From Bacteroidia bacterium (GTDB lineage: Bacteria > Bacteroidota > Bacteroidia > Bacteroidales > Paludibacteraceae), in NCBI GenBank assembly GCA_009929375.1, contig SAAO01000001.1, positions 62,001 to 126,000 on the forward strand: 64,000 nt of DNA, given 5' to 3'. Positions 1 to 9,177 of this stretch are shown here, in pieces (the first letter of the stretch is position 1; each line of letters opens with the position of its first letter). A program made the translations under genes and the position numbers. The notes under the pieces are model-generated. The model had not been told where the DNA came from, ran no database searches, and worked only from the letters and a program-made list of their open reading frames with translations.

Positions 1-1098
1 CATCATATTACGAATTCCAAACAGGTCGAACGATAGCGATAAACGCAAAGTCTGATCAAGTGGATTGGTTTGCGAAGTTGAAATTACATAACCGGCATCG
101 ATCTGAAATACATTCAGTTTGAAACCCGCACCGGCAGTAAAGAACTGACGGTTTCCCTTGTATTGATTTTCGTGGAAATAACCTGCACGCACAAAAAACT
201 GTTTGTTATATGCATATTCAGCACCTACTGACCACATAATTTCACGTAATTCTTCTTCAGCAGGAGCATCACCAAATGACATAAAAACACCTGAAAGCAT
301 ACTTATTTTATTGAAATCGGTAGTTGCATCCGGTGTTGGAACAAGTAATTTATTCAAATCGGCACTGAACGAAATGCTTTGATAATCGTCGATAGGATAA
401 AGGAATGAAGTACCAAAACGCATATTCGTAGGAATAAAACTACTGGTTACATTTTCGTCGTACGAAATTTTGGAACCAAGATTAGAGATATTCAAACCAA
501 AAGCCAGATTACCGTCACCGGTATTGAGGCTTATCGGGCGACGATAATATCCGGCCACGTCAGCTGCAACCGACATTCCGGGGTACATATCCTGAGCAAA
601 ACCATTACTTAAATCGGAATAAATAAAGCGCATTGCCACAGCAGCGGAGAAATATTCAGACAACAAACGCGAATATGCCACATCAAAGGCAAGTTCATTT
701 GGCGTTGCAGTTGTCAGAAAACCTCCAAGTTGATCGGTGAGAGCGATATCACCCAAAGAGAAATAACGTAAAGATGCACTCAATGACTGACGATCATCAA
801 ATTTGTAATATCCCGAAACATATGCCAGATCAATATCGTCGACCAACTGACGTAACCACGGAGTATATGAAAGCGATATACCAGCCTGACTTTCGAGGAA
901 AACATATTTTGCAGGATTCCAGTATTGTGAAAATACGTCAGGCGAAGTAGCTGCACCAAGGTCACCCATACCACCGGCACGGGCATCAGGTGTGATCGAC
1001 AAAGAAGGTACTGCTGTAAAAATCGGATTAGGGTCGATTGCCTTTACAAACATGCTAACCGACATAAAGGCCATTAAAAATAAAAGACTTTTCTTCAT
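1..1098 (-). CDS. porV: PorV (LptO), T9SS outer membrane shuttle protein, 3' end cut by window edge
   Basis: Read directly from the minus strand: an ATG at 1098 opens a frame that stays open to base 1 (366 codons, no stop). It begins with a signal peptide (MKKSLLFLMAFMSVSMFVKA) followed by the PorV signature ARAGGMGDLGAATSPD and a WNPAKY motif at about residues 42-68, then alternating beta strands typical of a FadL-like outer membrane barrel. PorV is about 390 residues in Porphyromonas, so roughly 25 residues are missing beyond the window. In known systems PorV carries T9SS cargo from the translocon to the PorU sortase and forms part of the attachment complex. It lies 81 bp downstream of porU in the same direction, the same order as in P. 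gingivalis. Family assignment is firm. Confidence 0.93.
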   Translation of the reverse strand, partial: MKKSLLFLMAFMSVSMFVKAIDPNPIFTAVPSLSITPDARAGGMGDLGAATSPDVFSQYWNPAKYVFLESQAGISLSYTPWLRQLVDDIDLAYVSGYYKFDDRQSLSASLRYFSLGDIALTDQLGGFLTTATPNELAFDVAYSRLLSEYFSAAVAMRFIYSDLSNGFAQDMYPGMSVAADVAGYYRRPISLNTGDGNLAFGLNISNLGSKISYDENVTSSFIPTNMRFGTSFLYPIDDYQSISFSADLNKLLVPTPDATTDFNKISMLSGVFMSFGDAPAEEELREIMWSVGAEYAYNKQFFVRAGYFHENQYKGNRQFFTAGAGFKLNVFQIDAGYVISTSQTNPLDQTLRLSLSFDLFGIRNMM

Positions 1099-1125
1099 TA
1101 GAGATTTAATAAATTTTTTAGCTTG

Positions 1126-1133
1126 CAATATTA
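1126..1133 (-). promoter_or_regulatory. possible -7 element of porV
   Basis: On the minus strand TAATATTG lies about 28 bp before the porV start, inside GTTGTAATATTGCAAG. It differs by one base from the Bacteroidetes TAnnTTTG consensus. It may allow porV transcription apart from porU. Confidence 0.3.
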
Positions 1134-1179
1134 CAACTTTTAAATGAGAGCTTAATGTAAATAACGAAAAATTTAAATT

Positions 1180-4100
1180 TTATTGTTCAACTATGAGCAT
1201 TTTAGATGTTTTCGAGTAAGTATCGCTATCTAAAGTGCTGATGGTGACACGATACAGATAAATTCCGGATTTCACACGTTTTCCGTCAGAAGAAACCACA
1301 TTCCATTCCACATCATCGGCATTTGCCTGTTCGAACGTCCATATTTTACGACCTGCAAGGTCAAAAATATCGACAACCGTTTTCAGAATTGTTTCAGGTC
1401 GATCGTGATCTACTTTTATACGTGTCACCGAGCTCACCGGATTTGGATAATTCGAAACGCCGAAAATATGCGGAGTTAAACCTTTCACCACTTCAAATTC
1501 GATTGTTTGTGTTGTGGAGTTGTTGAGCAAATCCCAGGCTCTGAACGACATAGTGTGTTTTCCCTCGGGAAGTTCGGGCAACTTGTATTTCACAGTACCT
1601 TCTTTAAATGTATTGGCAGCTGCTTCGAAATAATTGTTCAACACATAAGTCTGACGAGGATCATTGTCAACTGTAAGCAATAAATCGTGTCCGATTCCGG
1701 TTCCCACACGGTTAATTCCATTTTCATCTCTCAAATGCGCCATAAACACAGGCGTTTCGTTCACTTTATCGCCCGAAACAAAATTCACACTATTGAGATA
1801 GAGTTGCATTTCAGGACCTTCAGTTTCGTACACAATATCCGGATTGGTGCCACCCACTACAAAGTTTTCGAAATATCCCTGAGCTTCGTCACCGGTTTCG
1901 GAATCATTAGCATAGTAATTTATGCGTCCGGTTCCAAAATTATACTTGATATCTTTGGGTAACATAAAGCTGATTTCAAATTCCCCATCTTTTACAACAG
2001 CTTTACCTGCAAAGAGTTTGTTATTACGATCGGTGAATTTAAACTTGCGTTCTTCATATTTTACAGGATCCTCAACCATGAATTCCTTTTCGTTATCGAG
2101 GGTAGTTACTTTAATGGCTTTGTCGTAAACAACTACCTGAATTTCACCATTGAAGCCTGTTACTTTCTGTCCATTCGCATCCGAAATCTGACCTTTTACA
2201 CTTACAACCGACATGGCACTAAGCGTATCAGCTGACGATACCGATTTTTCATTAATCTGAGTCGTTTTCACTTCATAATCTGTCGGATAATTAATTTTCA
2301 AAGCCGGATCGCCCACATACACATAGGAGAGCTTATTAATTTCAGTTCCAACAAGATTTTTAGCCATAGCCATTACATCGCCAACCCGGTAATGTTGACC
2401 ATTTACTTTTTTGAATAAATTTTCGGTAAAATGTCTGTTAATGGTGAAGTTTTGCGAAGCATATACCGGTCTGGTGGCTGACATTATTCCGATACCACCT
2501 CCATAAGGATTGAGCACCACATGTTCGCCTGCCGATACCACACGATCGTCGAACATCAGGAAATCGCAGGTAGCTGCAGCCCAGAGAGGCAACTGTTTAT
2601 TCGACATTGATTTCACATCTGCCACTGACATAACCTGTTCATTGGTCCATCCAACTGTTCCGGCATGACCGGTATAATTCAGATAAAACAAACCATTATT
2701 GATTAAATCGTGTAACTGTGTACGTGCAAGCGGATATGATTGTCCACTGGCCGAGATTTCCTGCAGATAAGCATCGAGGAAGATTTTATTCACCTGATAC
2801 GACGGAAAATTCCTGATTAAGACATTGGCAATACTATCGGCCTGTTTCATGTGCAAAGCCAGGTCACCATCATCGGCCAAAAAGCAAAGCTGGTTTTTCC
2901 AGATTCCTTTTTTGGAATTCTGCATGTATTCAATGGTTTTATTTACCACATTATCAGCATCCTGAACAGTCAACGTAGGGAAACGTCCCACTCCGATATC
3001 GAGTAAGTGAGAAGGAATTTGCATACCTTCGTTGTCATCCAAAAATCCAAAATAGTCGTCGGTTACGTACGACAAGGTTTGCGTAAGCGAATTATCGGCC
3101 TGATAAGTAAGCACCAGATTTTCGCTCGAACTGTTTAGCAGTTTTCGGTTATCGTAAGTTCCACGACCAAAAAGCAACAAATAGCGCGGCATATCAGCTT
3201 CAATTCCCGAAGCCTGCGCTCTGTCGTAAAGCATTTTCATTACCCAGCGATATGATGTGGCATCAGGTGCTCCTGATGAGAATTCATTGTAAACCTGCTC
3301 GGTTGTAACCACTGCAACGGTGAGTCCATCCATTTCGCGATGCGCCTGTGCAAGTCGCTCAGATTGCTGAACAAAACGTGGATGCGTGATAATTACCATA
3401 TCGACCTGTGGCATGGCATGCAAATTCTGATTGGGGACATTACCCACTATTTCAGGCTTTGGAAACGATGACGCAGCTTTGGTATCGATGGCCAGATACG
3501 TTCTCAACTGAGCTGCAGAATCCACAAATGTAAGTTTACCGTCGATTATTTCGGCAGGCATTTTCGATATTCTGGTATGATCAGTGATATCCCAAACCTG
3601 TACGTTCGATCCTGCATTAGCTATTCTGAAACGATTAAAATAAGTAGTTTCAACATTATCGGGATACTGAAACTGAAGCGCGGCACCACTCATCGTAAGA
3701 TTGCGACGTGCATTGACAAGCAAATAATTCAGGTACCCAACCGAAGTTGAATTGGGTTTATAATAACTGAGATTAAAAGTCAGCTGATCGGAATTGGGCG
3801 TAAACGAATAAACTGCATTAGCTGCTTTGGCTTTTTCGTAATTATCACCTTCGGTACGTTTAGGCACCACCAGAGTTTTTGTCTGGCCATTATCGAGGCT
3901 TAAACTAAAAGACGAAGCCGGAACAGATGTTGCTGACAACGATGAGGCTGCCACATCCAGACGTACTTTTAAAGGCGAAGTTTTTACAAGATTTGGAATA
4001 TTAAACTGAAAAGACTGATTAATAACCTCGTTGAAAATTTCCCCGTAAAACTCCTTGCCGGTCGAACCAATGCTGTATGATTCATCCTCGTGTAACTGAT

Positions 4101-5025
4101 AATCGGTAAATTCATCCACATCAATTATATTGGCTGCAGGAGGAACTGTTATCGTTTTATCCGAAATTTTACGTCCTGCACCCGCATCAGAACTTACAAA
4201 ATAATATCCGTTGGTAGCATAAGGATTCTGTTGCTGAACAAACATTCCGCGCGATTTGTCATAAGTCCATTTTACAACTCCCTGTGCATAAAAAAGCACA
4301 TAGTCGCCAGCATTGAACACACCATCGTTGCCTTTTTCCATGTGAATGGCCAGTTCGGGCAGATCGTCATATTTGGGATTCAGAAAATTCTGATCAAGCA
4401 CATTACCACCGAAACCAAAAATCCGTACATTGGCAGGACTGATACCCATCGATTGTAAATCTTCAAATGTAAGTTTATACACACCGGTTCCTGAAACTTT
4501 TATTTTCACAAATTTACCGCTTGCCAAAACAGAATTTTCAGCATATGTATGACGTGTGGCTGTAGATATCTTAGCCGGAGCCTGAGTAGCCTGCACGTTT
4601 AATTCAAACGAAAGTAACTTCTGTATTTGTCCATCTTTAAATACAAAAGGCATTATGTTTATTTCTAAAAAATTGCGGGTACGCTCTGTAAGCATCGAAG
4701 TTCGTACAACAGCCGATTCGGTAAGCGGAACAGACATAATCAACGCTTTTTCAGCCAAAGTAAGTGCCGTGTATTGTGCTGAAGATATGGTTACTTCGTA
4801 AACCTTATTTTTATCGGCCAGCAATCGTTTCTGAAAATTAGGCAAATTGCTTTCATCCGGAAAAACAGCATCGGCAAAATAAGCTACCTGCTTTGCATTT
4901 TCGGGAGCCTGCCACGTGAGCGGTGCCTTCCATTGCAAAAGAACTGATTGTTTGAAAACAGTTTCGGCATTGGCAATCAAAGCAAAAGAAACCAGTATTG
5001 CAGTATAAATAAACCTTATTTTCAT
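1180..5025 (-). CDS. porU: PorU, type IX secretion system C25-family signal peptidase (sortase)
   Basis: A 1281-residue secreted protein with an N-terminal signal peptide (about residues 1-20) and a central gingipain-type peptidase C25 domain (about residues 570-930). The catalytic pair is visible as His787 in NYTGHAG and Cys820 in AATCDF; the 33-residue spacing equals that of His211/Cys244 in gingipain RgpB. The C-terminus (about 1200-1281) is a FlgD-like/T9SS sorting domain with YPNPVSSVTRI and SGIYLYRV. PorU removes the C-terminal domain of T9SS cargo at the cell surface and attaches the cargo to anionic LPS. Its length matches the family. It is followed by porV, so the two form a T9SS attachment module. 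Cargo for it is encoded at 43.5-64 kb of this window. Confidence 0.95.
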   Translation of the reverse strand: MKIRFIYTAILVSFALIANAETVFKQSVLLQWKAPLTWQAPENAKQVAYFADAVFPDESNLPNFQKRLLADKNKVYEVTISSAQYTALTLAEKALIMSVPLTESAVVRTSMLTERTRNFLEINIMPFVFKDGQIQKLLSFELNVQATQAPAKISTATRHTYAENSVLASGKFVKIKVSGTGVYKLTFEDLQSMGISPANVRIFGFGGNVLDQNFLNPKYDDLPELAIHMEKGNDGVFNAGDYVLFYAQGVVKWTYDKSRGMFVQQQNPYATNGYYFVSSDAGAGRKISDKTITVPPAANIIDVDEFTDYQLHEDESYSIGSTGKEFYGEIFNEVINQSFQFNIPNLVKTSPLKVRLDVAASSLSATSVPASSFSLSLDNGQTKTLVVPKRTEGDNYEKAKAANAVYSFTPNSDQLTFNLSYYKPNSTSVGYLNYLLVNARRNLTMSGAALQFQYPDNVETTYFNRFRIANAGSNVQVWDITDHTRISKMPAEIIDGKLTFVDSAAQLRTYLAIDTKAASSFPKPEIVGNVPNQNLHAMPQVDMVIITHPRFVQQSERLAQAHREMDGLTVAVVTTEQVYNEFSSGAPDATSYRWVMKMLYDRAQASGIEADMPRYLLLFGRGTYDNRKLLNSSSENLVLTYQADNSLTQTLSYVTDDYFGFLDDNEGMQIPSHLLDIGVGRFPTLTVQDADNVVNKTIEYMQNSKKGIWKNQLCFLADDGDLALHMKQADSIANVLIRNFPSYQVNKIFLDAYLQEISASGQSYPLARTQLHDLINNGLFYLNYTGHAGTVGWTNEQVMSVADVKSMSNKQLPLWAAATCDFLMFDDRVVSAGEHVVLNPYGGGIGIMSATRPVYASQNFTINRHFTENLFKKVNGQHYRVGDVMAMAKNLVGTEINKLSYVYVGDPALKINYPTDYEVKTTQINEKSVSSADTLSAMSVVSVKGQISDANGQKVTGFNGEIQVVVYDKAIKVTTLDNEKEFMVEDPVKYEERKFKFTDRNNKLFAGKAVVKDGEFEISFMLPKDIKYNFGTGRINYYANDSETGDEAQGYFENFVVGGTNPDIVYETEGPEMQLYLNSVNFVSGDKVNETPVFMAHLRDENGINRVGTGIGHDLLLTVDNDPRQTYVLNNYFEAAANTFKEGTVKYKLPELPEGKHTMSFRAWDLLNNSTTQTIEFEVVKGLTPHIFGVSNYPNPVSSVTRIKVDHDRPETILKTVVDIFDLAGRKIWTFEQANADDVEWNVVSSDGKRVKSGIYLYRVTISTLDSDTYSKTSKMLIVEQ

Positions 5026-5223
5026 TCAAAAAAATGTATTAATCAAAAAAAATAACAAGAGCTAATGCCGACTGACATAAACTCAGATTACATCACTTTT
5101 ACTCTAAACCATTTAACGGAAGATAAAATTGTGACAGCTGTATTGATCACTTCAATTACAATAAAACCGTACAGAAGAAAAACGTCCTAAATCTCCATTT
5201 ATTGCATCGTTGCAAAAGCCCGG

Positions 5224-5231
5224 CAAAGATA
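5224..5231 (-). promoter_or_regulatory. candidate porU -7 element
   Basis: The minus strand reads TATCTTTG, a perfect TAnnTTTG box, about 200 bp before the porU start and inside the gap after the FAH-family gene. No good TTG lies at the expected -33 position. If used, porU mRNA would have a leader of about 190 nt. Confidence 0.4.
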
Positions 5232-5311
5232 ATGAGATTTATCTGATAAAAACAGGAAGTAATTCTATTTCAATCACTAAAAACACTCAATTAAGCACAA
5301 AATGTATCGGT

Positions 5312-5923
5312 TTACTTTACTTTAAAGTCGAACATTTTTTCCTGACCAATAAAGCCTTCGAGCCTGTCGCCCACTGCCACTTTACCAACTCCAACAGGCG
5401 TACCTGTAAACAGAATATCGCCTATCTTCAAAGTAAAGAAACGACTTACGTGTGCGATAAGTTCATCAATCGGAAAAATCATATCGGCCGAATGACCATT
5501 TTGCACAGTTTTTCCATTGAGATTCATGCTAAAGTGAATATCCTGAACGTTGGGAAACTGTTCTGCCGGAAGAAAATTGCCTATTACAGCCGAGTTATCA
5601 AAAGCTTTCGCTACTTCCCAGGGATGACCCGATTCTTTTAGCCGACGCTGTAAATCGCGTGCAGTGAAGTCGACTCCCAGTCCTATTTCGGAATAATAAC
5701 GATGGGCAAAGCGAGGCGCAATATTTTTACCTATCCGGTTAATCTTTATTATCAGTTCTGTTTCGTAATGAATTTCGTTGCTGAAATCTGGAATAAAGAA
5801 AGGTTTGTTATTTCGAAGCACGGCGGTGTCGGGTTTCATAAAAACAACAGGTTCGGTAGGATGTTTTGAATTTAATTCCTTATTGTGTTCGACATAATTC
5901 TGTCCGATAGCAAAAATTTTCAT
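5312..5923 (-). CDS. fumarylacetoacetate hydrolase (FAH) family protein
   Basis: A 203-residue protein starting MKIFAIGQNY, the usual N-terminus of short FAH-family proteins. A longer frame reaches 5974, but the extra 17 residues do not look like the family, so the start at 5923 is preferred. Metal-binding acidic residues are visible as Glu54 and Glu56 (HYETEL) and Asp85 (GVDFTARDLQ), and the C-terminal motif GDILFTGTPVGVG is typical. Members hydrolyse acylpyruvates or decarboxylate oxaloacetate; the exact substrate cannot be read from sequence. It lies on the same strand as rex, which ends 84 bp upstream of this start, and porU. Confidence 0.88.
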   Translation of the reverse strand: MKIFAIGQNYVEHNKELNSKHPTEPVVFMKPDTAVLRNNKPFFIPDFSNEIHYETELIIKINRIGKNIAPRFAHRYYSEIGLGVDFTARDLQRRLKESGHPWEVAKAFDNSAVIGNFLPAEQFPNVQDIHFSMNLNGKTVQNGHSADMIFPIDELIAHVSRFFTLKIGDILFTGTPVGVGKVAVGDRLEGFIGQEKMFDFKVK

Positions 5924-6007
5924 ATCCGGGGGAATTGAGATTTTGAGATTAATATCAATAGTAGTATAAAACAAAACATGACGGGAATCAACCCGCCAGT
6001 GTCTGTA

Positions 6008-6685
6008 TCAAAGTTTGTTTTTGTTGCAGTTTTCACATTCTTTTATTGCATTCAGGCGATTGAACATAACCGCCAGATGTGCATAAATAGACGTATTTTG
6101 CACAATAACGTTTTCGGGTACACGGATTCGGTAAGGCGTAAAATTCCATATTGCCTGAATACCTCCTTCAATCATAAGTTCCGAAACCGCCTGAGCCTTG
6201 TCAACAGGTACTGTAAGCACACCGATATTTATGTCGGTTTGCTTTTGCAATTCAGGAAAACGGTCGATATGATGAATTGGAATTTTATTGATATTTGTAC
6301 CTGTAAGTTCATATTTCACGTCAAAGCCGGCCACAATTTCCAGTCCGAATTGTTCGAGACCATTATCGTGCATCAATGCGCCCCCAAGACTACCCACACC
6401 GAAAAGAAAGGCTTTGTGCGAATTTGTAAAACCCAGAAAAGCTTCGAGCACACCTACTAATTCCTTTACATCGTAGCCAACACGCGTGCGTCCCGAGACA
6501 TTTACAAACGACAGATCCTTTGCCACCATCGACGCATCAACTGCAATGTTTTTTGCTATCTGAGTGGATGAGATATTGGTTTCACCCTCCTTGAGTACTA
6601 ATTTGGCATAAGCCAGATACCACGGCAAACGTCGGAGTGTGGGCTCGGGAACCTTAAATTCAATATGAGTGATCTGATTGTCCAT
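6008..6685 (-). CDS. rex: Rex, redox-sensing transcriptional repressor
   Basis: A 225-residue protein with an N-terminal winged helix (about residues 15-75, core TQIAKNIAVDASMVAKDLSF) and a Rossmann domain with the NAD-binding motif GVGSLGGAL at 96-104 followed by Asp122 in VAGFD. The C-terminal domain-swapped helix carries SIYAHLAVMFNRL. Rex represses fermentation and respiration genes when NAD+ is high and lets go when NADH binds. In this window nifJ is a plausible target, but no clear TTGTGAA-type operator was found. An extra feature is a C-terminal CENCNKNKL tail with a CxxC pair, whose role is unknown. Length matches the family. Confidence 0.93.
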   Translation of the reverse strand: MDNQITHIEFKVPEPTLRRLPWYLAYAKLVLKEGETNISSTQIAKNIAVDASMVAKDLSFVNVSGRTRVGYDVKELVGVLEAFLGFTNSHKAFLFGVGSLGGALMHDNGLEQFGLEIVAGFDVKYELTGTNINKIPIHHIDRFPELQKQTDINIGVLTVPVDKAQAVSELMIEGGIQAIWNFTPYRIRVPENVIVQNTSIYAHLAVMFNRLNAIKECENCNKNKL

Positions 6686-6701
6686 AAATTCTCTGATTTT
6701 G

Positions 6702-6722
6702 CAATTTTACAACCCGCAAAAA
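6702..6722 (-). promoter_or_regulatory. candidate rex promoter with shared GC-rich box
   Basis: The minus strand holds TTTTTGCGGGTTGTAAA followed by ATTG, giving a TAAAATTG box (6702-6709) 17 bp before the rex ATG. The same 17 bases occur before the DUF4290 gene at 14503-14519, so this is likely a shared promoter element. Confidence 0.35.
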
Positions 6723-7048
6723 TAATCATTTTTTTGAAAGTTGGCTGCTCATTAAGGAAATATTTCAGCAATAAGAGATACAGCAACTCCAGTCACACCC
6801 AACATAAAGTTAAATGCAACTAACATTCAATAATAATTTATCAGCTTTGATAGACTCGCAAACAGTTACTTCGTTCCGATATGTCTTCTGCTGACTTCTC
6901 ACAGCGATTGTTTGTCGTAATTCTAAACTATTCTAAATCCCTAAGACCGTGAGACCTCATGAAATAAGACGAATCACCTTAAAGTTGAGTTTTATTACCA
7001 TGTTAGAAGCTACAAGTTTAAAATTAGTCGGTTAATAACGAAATAAAA

Positions 7049-7077
7049 AACCGAGCGAGAAAATATTCTGCTCGGTT
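7049..7077 (-). terminator. rho-independent terminator of the TonB/DUF5689 operon
   Basis: Perfect 8-bp stem AACCGAGC / GCTCGGTT with a 13-base loop. On the minus strand it is followed at once by TTTTATTTC, just past the stop of the lipoprotein gene at 7103. Confidence 0.8.
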
Positions 7078-7102
7078 TCTTTAAAATTATTTGAATAGCA
7101 TA

Positions 7103-9148
7103 TTATTTCATAACTAGAGAACAATTATCAATTGTTCCATAATTACTCTTTGTTGCACGAATCTCAAAATTAAACCCATCAGCATCTGAAGGAGCAACAA
7201 CCTCTACTTCATATTTTGTCCATCCGGTTACGACTTCGTAAGTCGCAGTAGGCTGTAAAGCACTTGCCCAAACTGCACCAGTTGCAGACAAACTTGTTCC
7301 TCCCTTTGTGAAACTCGACCAAATACGAATCCCTGATGAACTTGCTGTTTTAGTATTGGCTTTATACCAGAACGAAACAACATAAGTTTTGCCCGCCTCA
7401 ATACCAGAAACCACTTGCCTTAAATCACATCTCCCGTTTGCATCTCCAGCAATTTTAACTGCATTATTGCCATTCTGAGCCTCAGTCGTAATTTTCTCAA
7501 CAGGCAAGTTATTAGGAGAAATACCAATATTCCAGCTTGTAGGTACAGCACCAGTAAAATCTTCGAAACTACCATTAAGTAACAAATTTGCACCTGCAGC
7601 AGTTGGTATTTTTACAGCAATAGTAAATGTCTGATTTGCAGTTACACTTCCATTAGTTGCTACTATATTGAGTACAAAACTTCCTTCAGCAGTTGGTGCT
7701 GTACCACTTATTGTTTTGCCATCTATTGATAACCAAGACGGTAAATTAGCACACGTAATAACTGTTGTGCCAGTCAAATTTGCTTCTTGTGTTACAAATG
7801 TATGGCTAAATTGTTCATTCACATTTACTGAAGCTGAATTTGCTGAAGTAATTTGCAAAGCAGGTGCATTAGGATTGCCTGAAACTACATCATTAAGATT
7901 ACGAATTGAAACCTGTTTTGTATCATCGTAACGTGTTACAAATGCTGTAATATTCTGTGCATTTAGAGGAAGACTTGTTGCAGCAAAAGTTGCTTGTGAA
8001 CGAGTATAAAGTGTCATATTTCCCGTACCATCATTTATTGTCGAACTTCCACTATAAGTATTTGATGCATTGGTGATATTTGTATTTTCAATTTTCACCA
8101 AACGCGATTCATATACATCCATATTGGCTGAAATTTGTGCAATGGTAGCTGTAGTGGGTGTAACTGTGTTAGCGCTCGAAATTTTTGTGGCATTTGACAA
8201 AGGAACATTGTTTATTTGTAGTAGCTTTTTGTAAAATTCCAATGATTGTCCGGAAACAACAATTTCAACTTTATCCCCTAAAGAAAAACTATGAACTCCA
8301 TCGAAGCGAACCATAATTCCTGCTGAGTTATCTAAAGAAACCATTTGTAAATTACGGGTGTCTGTATTCAAATTAACACCATCAGAAACAACAATACCTA
8401 CAATTTTCTTTTCATCCGGAATAGTTACTGCTGTTACTTTTGCAGCATCTGTATTCAAAGCGCGAACTTCGGCAATAGAAATTTCGGTTGCATTGCTGAC
8501 AGTGCCATTATCCGTATCAACAACAGGTTGCGATACTGCATCTTTTGTAATTATCTTTATGTCATCAAAACGTGTTCCGTATTGAGTTTTTGCTGCAGTG
8601 AATTTTAAGTTAATAGTATTAGTTCCTGTTGGGAGTGTAATTTTCAGATTCTCTACCAAGCCCCAACCACTTACATCTTTCGAATAAACAACAGGTACCC
8701 ATTCAGTCGTTCCACTAATTCGATATGACACTGCCAATGTATCACTCACAACTATACTTCCAAACGAGAGAACGAGATTCTTTGCACCACAAGTAGCAAT
8801 GTTCTTAATTATTAAACTAGCACCTCCAGCAGCAGCCATTGCATTGGCGGAACCCGAAGCTCCAGTATATCCGGTTGAAGGTTGATTACCACGAAATGAG
8901 ACTATGCCACCTTCTGATGAATAAACAACAGCTGAAGAACCCTTGCCTTCTTTTATATACTCTGTATAATCAGAAGTTGTAGGCCACCCAGCATCTGGTT
9001 TCGTTGCTGTAAGAGTTGTACCAAAATTTTCAGAGTATATTACTGTTTCTTCATTTGAATCTTCATCCGGATCATTTACATTGGTACAAGCCGAAAATGC
9101 CACAGCCATAGCCATAAACATTGAGGCAAATAATTTTGTCGTTTTCAT
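7103..9148 (-). CDS. surface lipoprotein with OB-fold (DUF5689-like) domain and C-terminal carbohydrate-binding-like domain
   Basis: A 681-residue protein with a lipoprotein signal; the lipobox ends FSAC with Cys21. From the sequence I see a beta-rich domain at about 35-200 (TRFDDIKIITK, typical of a jelly-roll), an OB-fold/DUF5689-like region at about 220-425 (EISIAEVRALN, VGIVVSDG, GIMVRFDG), a cadherin/putative-Ig segment at about 430-515 (LPSWLSIDGKTISGTAP) and a C-terminal CBM-like domain at about 520-681 beginning LLLNGSFEDF. It is the last gene of an operon with a second DUF5689 lipoprotein (29 bp gap) and a TonB receptor. OB-folds of this type occur in extracellular nucleases, so nucleic-acid or nucleotide binding at the surface is a reasonable inference. 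No enzyme motif is visible. Confidence 0.7.
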   Translation of the reverse strand: MKTTKLFASMFMAMAVAFSACTNVNDPDEDSNEETVIYSENFGTTLTATKPDAGWPTTSDYTEYIKEGKGSSAVVYSSEGGIVSFRGNQPSTGYTGASGSANAMAAAGGASLIIKNIATCGAKNLVLSFGSIVVSDTLAVSYRISGTTEWVPVVYSKDVSGWGLVENLKITLPTGTNTINLKFTAAKTQYGTRFDDIKIITKDAVSQPVVDTDNGTVSNATEISIAEVRALNTDAAKVTAVTIPDEKKIVGIVVSDGVNLNTDTRNLQMVSLDNSAGIMVRFDGVHSFSLGDKVEIVVSGQSLEFYKKLLQINNVPLSNATKISSANTVTPTTATIAQISANMDVYESRLVKIENTNITNASNTYSGSSTINDGTGNMTLYTRSQATFAATSLPLNAQNITAFVTRYDDTKQVSIRNLNDVVSGNPNAPALQITSANSASVNVNEQFSHTFVTQEANLTGTTVITCANLPSWLSIDGKTISGTAPTAEGSFVLNIVATNGSVTANQTFTIAVKIPTAAGANLLLNGSFEDFTGAVPTSWNIGISPNNLPVEKITTEAQNGNNAVKIAGDANGRCDLRQVVSGIEAGKTYVVSFWYKANTKTASSSGIRIWSSFTKGGTSLSATGAVWASALQPTATYEVVTGWTKYEVEVVAPSDADGFNFEIRATKSNYGTIDNCSLVMK

Positions 9149-9177
9149 AATTTTCTTTTCGTTTTTGTATTAAATGA

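Larger units (their letters stand above)
6686..7102. other. intergenic region between rex and the lipoprotein operon
   Basis: 417 bp with no convincing reading frame. It holds the rex promoter at its left end and the operon terminator hairpin at its right end. The middle (about 6730-7040) shows nothing I can name. Confidence 0.5.

Noticed and set aside
5210-5641. Plus-strand frame of 143 codons
   Set aside because: It lies opposite the FAH-family gene and the porU promoter region, and its protein has no family features; it is a shadow of the real gene.
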